DNA of 64,000 nt, taken from the NCBI GenBank assembly GCA_019247495.1, contig JAFAOU010000117.1:1-64000 (forward strand), in the 5' to 3' direction. Below the pieces are notes generated by a model. That model was not told the DNA's origin. It saw nothing but the letters and a program-made list of their open reading frames with translations, and made no database searches. This DNA comes from Acidobacteriota bacterium. GTDB lineage: Bacteria > Acidobacteriota > Thermoanaerobaculia > Gp7-AA8. Numbering within the stretch: the stretch's first letter is position 1; each line of letters starts with the position of its first letter. Made by a program: the position numbers and the translations under genes. Shown one piece after another: positions 30,031-38,050 of the stretch.

Positions 30031-30198
30031 ACGAAAAATTACGTCCCGAAGACGAAACCGGAACCCGTGAACACGAAACCATTTCGCGTGAACACGAAAC
30101 CGGAACGTGTGAAGACGAACTCAGAACGCGTGAATGGGAAACCAGAACGTGTGAGCGCGAAACCAGAACGTCCTCACGCGAAATGAGAACGTGTGAAT
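30031..30198. repeat. 21-bp direct tandem repeat array (8 units)
   Basis: Eight consecutive units of exactly 21 bp, consensus ACGAAACCGGAACGTGTGAAC with drift between units, run from 30031 to 30198. Because 21 is a multiple of three, open frames run through the array on the minus strand, but their heptapeptide repeats are not credible proteins. The array lies between the large secreted protein gene and tRNA-Phe. Confidence 0.9.
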
Positions 30199-30345
30199 GG
30201 CTGAAGTCGTCCTTCGATGAGGACGACGAACAGGCCGCGGCGGTTGAGCCATTCTCCATTCACCTCCGCTTCGCGCGAGCTGACGCGTCAGCGCACCATT
30301 CCGGAAGGTGAGAGCCCTCCGGAATGAACCGCGAGCGCGGAGGCA

Positions 30346-30374
30346 TTTACACCCCCGGCCGCGCATGGTACTTT
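30346..30374 (+). promoter_or_regulatory. Candidate promoter of tRNA-Phe
   Basis: TTTACA (30346-30351, five of six to the -35 consensus) and TACTTT (30369-30374) are spaced 17 bases apart, about 28 bases before the tRNA 5' end. A 9-bp hairpin (CATTCCGGA and its complement, 30298-30326) lies just upstream. Confidence 0.4.
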
Positions 30375-30401
30375 CCGCGCCCGCATCTCCAGCCCCCTCG
30401 G

Positions 30402-30477
<76 letters not shown>

Positions 30478-30599
30478 CTTCTAAGTCGCATCGTATCTGT
30501 TGCTTGCGATTGCGACCTATCGTCCCGCGTGTGGGATCCGTGTATTCGGCTTACGTAATCCACAGCCATGGTCCCTTGCGTCCTCCCGTAGGTGTGCTT

Positions 30600-30945
30600 T
30601 GCTGAAGTCATGAGAATCATCATCATCGACGGGGTACAAGGGAGAGGTGATCGACTGGCATCGCCCGGCGCCTGAAATCAAGCTCCTCAAACCGAAAACC
30701 GTAACGGTCTGCGACTGCGACGACCCAGGATCTGGTGTTGGCGACGAGTTCACAACCGTCCCGAGGAAATCACGTACAGGTGCGCGTTCACGAGCGAAGA
30801 CGGTGAGGTTGCGCTTTTCGCGACGAGCGGCAAATCAATGGACATCTTCAAGGGCTTCGACCACGCGTACAGGACGACGCCTACGCAAAGAACGAGGTGC
30901 TAACGTTCGGATGCCACGACGAAAAGGCGTGGAAGTAGGCGAGTA
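30600..30945 (+). pseudogene. Frameshifted remnant of an unknown gene
   Basis: Protein-like text continues across three reading frames: an early part (IDWHRPAPEIKLLKPKTVTV), a middle part in a second frame (CAFTSEDGEVALFATSGKSM to FDHAY), and an end in a third frame (DDAYAKNEVLTFGCHDEKAW, then TAG at about 30941). At least two indels are needed to join them, so this is probably a decayed gene of unknown family. It lies just downstream of tRNA-Phe, inside the suspected island. Confidence 0.5.
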
Positions 30946-31000
30946 GCGACGACGCTCGGAAGGGCGTCGTTTTGTTCTGGAACACGACTAAGATTGCTGA

Positions 31001-31456
31001 GTGGGAATCGGAACGCTCAGCGCGCATAGGTCCGGTGGAGCAAACGCTCAGGTGGAGAGGGTGCGTCGATGGCATCATCGGTTTCTGTCCGCCTGCGCCG
31101 ATGGCACACGGACACCTGCCGACCGCCTCGATTTCTTCCTCGCGTTCGCGCAAAACTGCTACTCGCTTCGCGATTGGCTTGATCGCGATGCTCGAGCGAG
31201 CAAGCCTGCTCTCGACGACCTCATGTCAAGAACACCAGCACTGCAAATTTGCCGCGACGTCGCGAACGGAAGCAAGCATCTGGTAATTAGCAAGCCGAGT
31301 ATTGATGCGGCGTTTTCGATTGGCCGGGAGTACACGGGCAGGGACCAACCGGAGCGTTGGTTCCTCGTCGCCGGTACGCACTTTCTCGACGCCGTTGAAT
31401 TCACGAATGAGTGTGTCCGCGTTTGGGAAGAGTTCCTGGCTGCAGCTCCGCCGTAG
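31001..31456 (+). CDS. Hypothetical protein, function unknown
   Basis: A 151-residue, mostly helical protein of no family I recognise. Good coding character starts around QVERVRRWHHRFLSACADG and continues through DRLDFFLAFAQNCYSLRDWL, LQICRDVANGSKHLVIS and VEFTNECVRVWEEFLAAAPP. The first 17 codons from GTG 31001 look artificial, whereas another frame just upstream reads TKIAEWESERSARIGPVEQ, so a one-base indel near 31040 may have damaged the N-terminus. The NGSKH segment recalls HEPN-like helical proteins, but no R-X4-6-H motif is evident. It converges on the TIR/NACHT operon. Confidence 0.55.
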   Translation: MGIGTLSAHRSGGANAQVERVRRWHHRFLSACADGTRTPADRLDFFLAFAQNCYSLRDWLDRDARASKPALDDLMSRTPALQICRDVANGSKHLVISKPSIDAAFSIGREYTGRDQPERWFLVAGTHFLDAVEFTNECVRVWEEFLAAAPP

Positions 31457-31554
31457 CTTCGCGTGTGTAATACGTGTGTCCGAACCGGCGATCTGGAGCT
31501 TCTCCGGTTTGTGCGGTATTGTGTTTTCAGTAAGTTACTGATTCTGCAGCCACG

Positions 31555-31582
31555 TTCGAATCCAATCCCGTCCCTGGCACCA
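31555..31582 (+). other. Partial repeat of the tRNA-Phe 3' end (possible attachment-site remnant)
   Basis: The segment ending CCGTCCCTGGCACCA matches the last bases of tRNA-Phe (CCGTCCCTGGGCACCA, 30462-30477) with a single base missing, and is preceded by GTTCGAATCC, a T-loop-like string. It cannot fold as a tRNA. Direct repeats of a tRNA 3' end are the usual scar of integrase-mediated insertion; no integrase remains in the window. Confidence 0.4.
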
Positions 31583-31653
31583 ACCTACGTCTCTAGGATG
31601 GCTTCTGGTAGAGCATCCACACACGAATCACTTCCGGGCACAGGAGCTAGCGA

Positions 31654-34600
31654 CTACTTCCGTTTCGCGATTTCCGCGCGCAGACGTTCGGCATTTTCCA
31701 TCAGCGCCGGCGACATCGGGAGCCGACCGCGCACCGAGCCTTGAATGAGTCTATCGAGTATCATGGCTGCCTCGCCAGGGTCGGATTCCTTGAGCAACGA
31801 TGCTTTCCGTAGTTGTGCAGCGGAGAGATATTCGGCAAGATCATAGCGGCCGGCAAACCGGGTGGCGATCTCATCCAGAGCCGCAATTGCCGCATTCTCC
31901 ATGCGTGCCTTCGTGAAGACGATACTTCGCACCAGGAGCGCTTGAGCGAGGATCATCGCGAGGGCCGTCTCATTCCTTCCTTCGAGTGCATACGTCACTT
32001 CATCTAGGAGGAGCAATGCGGAGTCCTTTCTCCCGCGCTCGGCCTCGATCTCGGCGGCGGCGACGAGACTGTTTGCTGCTACCTCCTGCAACTCGGAGAA
32101 GTCTCGCGACCGTACTGATGTACCGAGATCTCGGTAAATAGCGAGAGCCCCATCTTTGTGATTAGTCCGCTGAAAGAGTTGTGCGCACCGGAAGCGGGCA
32201 CGTGCAGCCAAAACGCGATCACCTGCGGCTTGGGCAATTTCAACCGCAAGACGATAGTCCACCAATGCAGCAGACCCATTGCCGATATCTTCGTATGCTG
32301 TTCCGCGTCGAAAGAGCGCCAAGGCACGAACGGCGTCGTCCTGTGTTGTGTTGGTAAGCGATTGCATGACGTGCGTGTAGAGACGAATGGCACGCTCTAC
32401 ATCACCGCTCTCTTCAACGCGAATTGCATCCAGAAGGCCGCTCGATCGTAATCCATCGTCGGCCTGTATTGGTGTCTCCCGTTGTAATATCTCGTCGAAC
32501 GAAGGGCCCCAAGCGCTCAGGCGAATTTCCGCGACGGCTTCTTCATACTCTGTTCGCTTATGAGGGTTCCGGCCTGCTGCTACAAGCGCACCGAGAATTC
32601 GGGAGGCAACCGAGCCGCGTACGTCGGGCATCACACTGATCACTCGGGCCGCAATAACGGCTCGAGCGGCCATCTCAAGTGTCCGGTTCTCCGGAGGTTC
32701 GATGATCGCCGTCAGGATTTCGTCTCGCTCGTGCCGGGATGCGGCCTGAACCATGAACCGAAATAGACGGATGCGCTTTCGTGTGCGACGTTGAAAGAGC
32801 CAGTCTTGGATTAGGGCTGAGGATCGCGGCCAGGATGCTGCTGCATAAGAAGCGGCAAGGTATTCAGCAAGTGGCGGCGACGTGAAAGCTACGCTCCGGC
32901 TCCGCCATTCTACGATGCCTGTTGCCCGTATCGCTGACGCAAGGTCGTGAGCCTCCGAGCCTTCGCTAAATTTCCGGAGTTCCTTTTCGGCCATCGTAAT
33001 CGGCATAGAATCGCGGCCGCGATAACTGAACGCAACCAATGCAAGTGTTTGAAGCGCTTTCATTATCGTCGCTGCATCGCCGATGGACTCCGTTTTCGAA
33101 GCCGTGCGTCCCAGCACCACATCTAGATAGCTTCGACAGAGCTGAAACTCGTCATGGGATTCGTCGCTTTCAATCTGGCGGAGTGCCATTTCCACGAGCA
33201 GAGGCGTGCGCCTCCTCCATGACGCTAGCAGCGTCGAGATGTGAAGCTCAGCCGTGCCCGGCGAACCCTCGGACATCTGCGAACTCAGTCCACTCCAGAG
33301 TCGCACCAGATGCCGCTGTTCGTTTGAAGTGACCGGGCCGATGCTGCATTGCTTGAAATCAGCATTCAAAGCGGCCAGCGGTCCCGTGCGGCGGGTGATT
33401 ACTATCGGGCAACGAGGGAATGTACGAGCGAAATGCTGCAAGTTCGCATCGAACAATGCGCGTTGCAACTCCGACTCCAGACTATCAATGTCGTCCACGA
33501 GCACAGCCACGCTTCCGGCTTGCAGGCGCGTTGCGAGCGACTCGCGAAGCACGAAGAGATCATGGTCCGGAAGGCCGAACTGCCCAACAGCTGCGCGAAG
33601 GCTCTCTATAACTGGTAGGCGTGTATCAAGAACTGTCGCACTTACGAACACAGGGATCGTCCCAGTGTGTGGGACGCGGTCGAGGTGCTCCGCAGCCGTC
33701 ACGGCCAACCATTGTAGAAGTGTCGTCTTGCCGGATCCATGCTCACCTTGGATCTCCAAGTGGCGAACGCGGCTGACGAGTCGCCAAGAAAGGTGTTGCG
33801 CGGTTTCAGCGCCACGAAAGAGTAATTGCGGACGAACAAAAGACGCGTGAATCGGTGCGGAGATAAATGTCCCGGGCACTTCGATGCTTCCGAACCGTTG
33901 CTTCAGGGCGGTCGCATACTTTTTCAACGCTTCGTCAGTTAGCGCCGACCACGGCTTGCCTTCCAGCCAGTCTATGAAACGCTGATATGCGCTGGACAGC
34001 GAGAGGATATCCCGCGACCGTTCGATCTCCGCGGCGATTTTTTCTCCATACGCGTAGAACGGAACGTGCTGTACCTGTACAGCATCGAAATACGGACCGA
34101 GATCGCAACGTGGAAGGCCGTATGCGGATCGAAGCCACTCCTCGAAGTGCGGTTGGTACCCGACGAAACCGGACGCGTCTCCGAGCCGCCATAGGTCTCG
34201 TTCTACTGGCTCTGCGTTTTCAATACGAGAAGGAAATGGGAACACGATTAATGGCCGCAGATCATTGGATTGCCTTCGGTGGGCTATCGCCTCGCGGATG
34301 ACTTTCTCGGCCCCATCTAGATTCTGCCGGTTCGGCGTGAACACAAATACCAGTTTCTCTGGCAGGACAGCGGTACAAAGTCCGCTGACATCGTTAAAAC
34401 CTGTACGCGAGTCAACAAGAATGTGTGTGTAGTTCTCGCCGAGTCGCAGCATCAAGAGGCTGATGATTTCCGGTGCGGTCAGATAGAGTTCCGGCCAGGC
34501 GAAAGTTGCGACGCGCTCGCCGTACTTCTCGTCGAAACGGCCAGCGAACATCACGTCGAGGTTTTCGAAGCGTGTTTTCCGAATGTAATCTTCCAGAGCA

Positions 34601-34905
34601 ACGCTCTGCACGATTTCGAGAACCCTTTGTTCTCTCCGCTGCTCATCGCGCATCCGCGGAAGCGCTCCCGCGGCATGCGCGAGAACCGACATGAGCTCGA
34701 TTACGCCTCCTTCTAACGTCCCGTACGGAGTATCGGGGAAATACCGGTGCAGCCCAGGCGCCTCGAGATCGAAATCGATCATCAACACGCGGCAGCTGCT
34801 CTTTCTCGCAAGCAAACACCCTACGTTGGCAACGGCCATCGACCTTCCGGTTCCACCCTTGAACGAGTAGAACGTGATGACTTGCCCGCGAGCCGGTCCA
34901 CTCAC
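31654..34905 (-). CDS. KGGTGRS-type ATPase fused to NACHT-like NTPase and TPR repeats
   Basis: A 1083-residue multidomain protein. Residues about 8-290 are a MinD/ParA-like ATPase whose deviant P-loop is KGGTGRS (16-22): the signature Lys is kept but the Walker Lys is Arg, followed by MIDFDLEAPG and HILVDSRTG. Residues about 365-690 form a second, NACHT/STAND-like NTPase: Walker A EIQGEHGSGKTTLLQWL (near 390), Walker B VAVLVDDIDSLES (near 470), then PIVITRRTGP and a winged-helix-like region. The C-terminal 260 residues are TPR-like helical hairpins, suited to sensing. The GTG start overlaps the TIR stop (GTGA) and has GGGAGA seven bases upstream. Codon usage is more AT-rich than the neighbours. 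Probably a sensor/switch for the TIR effector. Confidence 0.88.
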   Translation of the reverse strand: MSGPARGQVITFYSFKGGTGRSMAVANVGCLLARKSSCRVLMIDFDLEAPGLHRYFPDTPYGTLEGGVIELMSVLAHAAGALPRMRDEQRREQRVLEIVQSVALEDYIRKTRFENLDVMFAGRFDEKYGERVATFAWPELYLTAPEIISLLMLRLGENYTHILVDSRTGFNDVSGLCTAVLPEKLVFVFTPNRQNLDGAEKVIREAIAHRRQSNDLRPLIVFPFPSRIENAEPVERDLWRLGDASGFVGYQPHFEEWLRSAYGLPRCDLGPYFDAVQVQHVPFYAYGEKIAAEIERSRDILSLSSAYQRFIDWLEGKPWSALTDEALKKYATALKQRFGSIEVPGTFISAPIHASFVRPQLLFRGAETAQHLSWRLVSRVRHLEIQGEHGSGKTTLLQWLAVTAAEHLDRVPHTGTIPVFVSATVLDTRLPVIESLRAAVGQFGLPDHDLFVLRESLATRLQAGSVAVLVDDIDSLESELQRALFDANLQHFARTFPRCPIVITRRTGPLAALNADFKQCSIGPVTSNEQRHLVRLWSGLSSQMSEGSPGTAELHISTLLASWRRRTPLLVEMALRQIESDESHDEFQLCRSYLDVVLGRTASKTESIGDAATIMKALQTLALVAFSYRGRDSMPITMAEKELRKFSEGSEAHDLASAIRATGIVEWRSRSVAFTSPPLAEYLAASYAAASWPRSSALIQDWLFQRRTRKRIRLFRFMVQAASRHERDEILTAIIEPPENRTLEMAARAVIAARVISVMPDVRGSVASRILGALVAAGRNPHKRTEYEEAVAEIRLSAWGPSFDEILQRETPIQADDGLRSSGLLDAIRVEESGDVERAIRLYTHVMQSLTNTTQDDAVRALALFRRGTAYEDIGNGSAALVDYRLAVEIAQAAGDRVLAARARFRCAQLFQRTNHKDGALAIYRDLGTSVRSRDFSELQEVAANSLVAAAEIEAERGRKDSALLLLDEVTYALEGRNETALAMILAQALLVRSIVFTKARMENAAIAALDEIATRFAGRYDLAEYLSAAQLRKASLLKESDPGEAAMILDRLIQGSVRGRLPMSPALMENAERLRAEIAKRK

Positions 34906-35555
34906 GATGACTCTCCCGTTCTGCCGGGGAACCTCGCACTCCATCGCGGTAAACGCAGGCGCGATTCGATGGCAGCCTCCGAGGGAAGGGCAAAATCATC
35001 GCAATCGAGACATGGGTCTGCGACGTGGCCGAACGCATCGTAAAGGTTCCTGATTGCCTTGCCGATCTTCTCGATTTCCAGAATGACATCACGCGACTCA
35101 AAGATGTCGCCATATCCCATTTGGAAACGTGAGAAGTCAGAATACTGGCTCTGATCTGTTATCCAGCTAGGCAGCTTCAGCTCTCCTGCTCCGGTCTCTA
35201 GGGCGCGAAGCACGATGGGGAAGATCATTCCCTGAGGTATTTCGAGATGCGGTCCAATGAGACTGAGACGCCGCCGTTGCAAGGCCTCCATCGCCGCCAG
35301 TTCGCGAAGGCAGTAGGGACGCGACTCATATTCCGGAACATAGACAACGATCATGCTGATGCTGCGGCAGAGCGAGCGGGAAAGCATGTCATTGAAGCGG
35401 TACCCGGGGCCAAGGCGCTCGTCGTCGTAGAACGGTTTGAGGCTTATGTACGACTCGATCCGCTTCGTGAGGTGATGCCGCAACTCCTCGACGAAGTCCT
35501 TGATGATTCCGTTCCCATGTGGATAACTGATGTAGGAAGAGAATTCGAGTGGCAT
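34902..35555 (-). CDS. TIR-domain protein, probable NAD-cleaving effector
   Basis: A 217-residue protein whose first 130 residues are a TIR domain: EFSSYISYPHGN (strand A and box 1), FYDDERLGPGYRFNDMLSRS (BB-loop region), SMIVVYVPEY (strand C/D), and SRPYCLRELAAME with Glu85 in the position of the catalytic Glu of NAD-hydrolysing TIRs (the CLxEL motif of plant TIRs). The remainder is helical. I chose ATG 35555 because the TIR fold begins at once; no Shine-Dalgarno is seen and a TACAAT box lies only ten bases upstream, so the message could be leaderless. It is coupled to the downstream NACHT-like gene by a GTGA overlap. Confidence 0.85.
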   Translation of the reverse strand: MPLEFSSYISYPHGNGIIKDFVEELRHHLTKRIESYISLKPFYDDERLGPGYRFNDMLSRSLCRSISMIVVYVPEYESRPYCLRELAAMEALQRRRLSLIGPHLEIPQGMIFPIVLRALETGAGELKLPSWITDQSQYSDFSRFQMGYGDIFESRDVILEIEKIGKAIRNLYDAFGHVADPCLDCDDFALPSEAAIESRLRLPRWSARFPGRTGESS

Positions 35556-35565
35556 GCGTGTCACA

Positions 35566-35596
35566 ATTGTACGGAAGAATTCGAAGTTCGCTGCAA
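35566..35596 (-). promoter_or_regulatory. Candidate promoter of the TIR operon
   Basis: On the minus strand TTGCAG (35596-35591) and TACAAT (35571-35566) are 19 bases apart. The -10 matches five of six consensus bases and lies ten bases before the TIR ATG, which suggests a very short or absent leader. The long spacer makes the call weak. Confidence 0.3.
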
Positions 35597-35699
35597 GTTG
35601 CGTCGCAGTGACGATGCGGTGCGAAGCTGGCCCGTTCCGCTGGCAGGTCGCGTCGGGAAAGCTCCTCGGACTCACGCTTCGGTTGTGGCCTGATGTTCC

Positions 35700-35907
35700 G
35701 TTCCACGAGCGTGACGCGTGAATGCGACCGCCACTCACGGTCAACGGTAGCCCCGACGTATTGCATGCGACCGCCTCTTGCGATCAACGTGGACCCGACG
35801 CGGTGAATGCGAACGGCCCACGCGATCAGCGCTTGAATGGACACGTGCATACGGTCCGCCCCCGCGATCGACGCCGTCGGCCCGCTCGATGACTCGCATA
35901 CGTGTCG
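35700..35907. repeat. Degenerate 44-bp repeat array, copy 1
   Basis: About four diverged units of 42-44 bp, each containing GACGTATTGCATGCGA or GACGCGGTGAATGCGA followed by CAACG. The last 111 bp (35797-35907), including GAATGGACACGTGCATACGG and ending ATGACTCGCATACGTGTC, match 37858-37968 at roughly four bases in five. The rest of the gap to 36042 contains no gene, only a short CTCCTCCACAAGGAGAGG hairpin. Confidence 0.7.
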
Positions 35908-36042
35908 AAGTTCGGGCGGGGGTAGGGATGGAGTCGAGCTGCGCCTCTCCTCCACAAGGAGAGGACGCCGATCCGCTCAAGGGAGCGGGCGCGCCGAGTG
36001 GCCATTCCCCACGGCGCGCCGGATCGAAACGCACAAGGCTGA

Positions 36043-37064
36043 TTACTTCACGGGTGCTGCAACGACGATATCGGACAGATTTCCGCCGCCACCGTGGCCG
36101 AGGAACACGGCGCCGTTTTTTGCGACCACGCCGTTGCGGGCGCCGGGGTGCGTCGCTACTTTTTCCTTGACGGTCAGCTTGCCCGCCGGGTCGAGATGGG
36201 CCACGGTCAGTAGGGCCGCTTTTGCCGCGCCGACGTAGACCATGCGCGTCGACGGTACGTAGTCGAGATCGTCGACGCCGTCACCGGTTTCGACCGAGGA
36301 AAGTACGGCGCCGTTGTGGCCGGCATCGAGCACTTCCGTTTTCGTGCTGCAGGCGACCAGCAGATAGCCATCCTTTTCATCGAGCTTGATGCCGTGCGGT
36401 CCGTCCTCGCCGCACGCGGGCTTCCAGGTTGCGACGGTCTTGTGCGACTTCAGATCGATGGCCAGCGTGAGATCCTTGTCTTCCATGTTTGTATAGAAGC
36501 GGTTGCGCCTGGCGTCAACGGCGAAGCCTTCCGGATTTCCCTCGAAGGTCAGCTTCTCCTTCTGTGCGAGGGTGCCTGCATCGAGGATGCGGATGGTCTT
36601 GTCGCGCGGGGTCGTCACCCACACCTCGTGCGTGGATGCCACGTAGGCGAGACCATCGGGCATTGAGTCCAGCTTGACGCACGCGCCGCGGGCGCGAGTG
36701 CGAGCATCGAGCGAAAAGACGCTGGAATCGAACCGGTCGCCGATGTAGACGGTCCCCTTGCCGAATGTAACGGAGCTCGGCCCGACGAGGCGTTTGCGGT
36801 TGTCCGAGCCCATTTCCCCGGAAGGGAAGCCGGAGAGTTGCGTCACCTTTTGGGAAGTAGCGTCGATGACATCGACAGCCCCGGTGTTTCCGGCCGGGAC
36901 CCAGACGGAGTCAGTGGCTGGGTCGTAGCCGAGATAGTCCATGCTGATCCCGGTTGGACCTGCGCCCGGCAGCGCAAGCATCGTGACCTTGTAGCGTTGG
37001 GATCTGTCGCCTGCAGCGAGGTGACGGCGAGAACGGTTGTCAGGAGGATGAAAGTCTTTCGCAT
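36043..37064 (-). CDS. Secreted YncE-like beta-propeller protein, frameshifted after the signal peptide
   Basis: The mature part (YKVTMLALPGAGPTGISMDYLGYDPATDSVW onward, ending VVAAPVK) is a seven-blade-type propeller of the YncE/YVTN class, with repeated xxVxVIDxxTxKV-like blades (VDVIDATSQKVTQL, IRILDAGTLAQKEKL, LAIDLKSHKTVATW). A convincing signal peptide, MRKTFILLTTVLAVTSLQA, starts at ATG 37064 but is in a different reading frame; the switch is needed around 36995-37010. Either the gene is inactivated or there is a sequence error. The ligand is unknown. Confidence 0.7.
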
Positions 37065-37171
37065 CCGCCGATTCTATGTGTGGTCCGCTGACGACGAGAT
37101 GAATCCGCAAACGAAGCCTGAGATGACTTCAAAAAGGAGAGATCTGAGGCTGCTCCGAAGCAATACACCCG

Positions 37172-37453
37172 TCAGGGGACAGCGATGTTATCGACGACTC
37201 TGTGGACGCCCTTTACTTTCGAAGCGTCATGGACCGCGGTGCGCCGCGCGTCCCGCGTCGGCAGGTGGCCGGAAAGCGTCACGACTCCATCGCGCGTATC
37301 GACATCGATCCCGGTGAGGCTGTCTGACAACAGGTTCTTCTTTACCTCGGCGGTGGTGGCCGCGTTGTCGAGCGGTGCGGGTGTAGCGCGATTCCAATTC
37401 GAACAGCCGACAAGAGCGGCCGTCATCGCGAGCGTAAGAATCAGGTTCTTCAT
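37172..37453 (-). CDS. BON-domain lipoprotein
   Basis: A 93-residue lipoprotein (MKNLILTLAMTAALVGC, Cys17) followed by one BON domain: TTAEVKKNLLSDSLTGIDVDTRDGVVTLSGHLPTRDAR with the conserved central Gly, ending VHRVVDNIAVP. BON domains bind phospholipid and occur in OsmY/DolP-type envelope-maintenance proteins. A GGAGGGAAC ribosome site precedes the ATG. It lies between the propeller gene and the second 44-bp array. Confidence 0.92.
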   Translation of the reverse strand: MKNLILTLAMTAALVGCSNWNRATPAPLDNAATTAEVKKNLLSDSLTGIDVDTRDGVVTLSGHLPTRDARRTAVHDASKVKGVHRVVDNIAVP

Positions 37454-37624
37454 TGTTCCCTCCGTTCGCGTTCCAGGAGCACGAAGTATTCCATTCCTCG
37501 CGCCGCCTCGGAGTTACTGGCCCACGCTCCCTCAGTGACGGCAGCTCGCGTCAGATCTTTTTTTCGTAACTGTCAGATAAACGACAGTGGAGAGGATCGC
37601 CACGAGGAAGATCGCGCCTGCGTA

Positions 37625-37968
37625 CAACGCGTGGGCTCGACGTATTGCATGCGAGAGCCTCTCGCGTTCAACGCGAGGACCCGACGAATTGTATGCGAGA
37701 GCCCCCCGCGTTCAATGCGTGGGCCTGACGTATTGCATGCGAGAGCCCCTCGCGTTCAATGCGTGGGTCCGACGTCTTGCACGCGAGCGCCCCTCGCGTA
37801 CAACGCGTGGGCCTAACGTATTGCATGCGAGCGGCTCTCGCGTTCAACGCGTGGTCCGACGCGGTGAATGCGGCCAGCGCACGCGATTACGCCTAGAATG
37901 GACACATGCATACGGTCCGCTCCCGCGATCGACGCGGTCGGTCACTCGAATGACTCGCATACGTGTCT
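37625..37968. repeat. 44-bp tandem repeat array, copy 2
   Basis: Five consecutive 44-bp units start at 37625, 37669, 37713, 37757 and 37801, with a sixth, diverged unit at 37845 that leads into the 111-bp segment shared with copy 1. Each unit carries a small hairpin, GCGAG-n-CTCGC, and most carry TATTGCATGC or a variant. There are no spacers, so this is not CRISPR. The bases between the BON gene and the array (37454-37624) hold nothing recognisable. Confidence 0.92.
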
Positions 37969-38050
37969 AAATACGAAGGGGGGAGGAATGGAATTCGAGT
38001 TGCCGCTCCCCGATTCGTGCGCCTTCGCGTCGGATATACGTGCCGGTATC

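Noticed and set aside
29774..30259. Minus-strand protein with Ser/Val heptapeptide repeats
   Set aside because: It is produced by the 21-bp DNA repeat; the frame has no start context and no similarity to a known fold.
31555..31582. A second complete tRNA gene
   Set aside because: Only the 3' acceptor-like bases are present; the rest of a cloverleaf is missing.
30478..35744. Prophage or transposon remnants in the island
   Set aside because: No integrase, transposase, capsid or terminase motif was seen; only a possible attachment-site scar supports mobility.
37625..37968. CRISPR array
   Set aside because: Units of 44 bp are contiguous with no spacers, and no cas gene is nearby.
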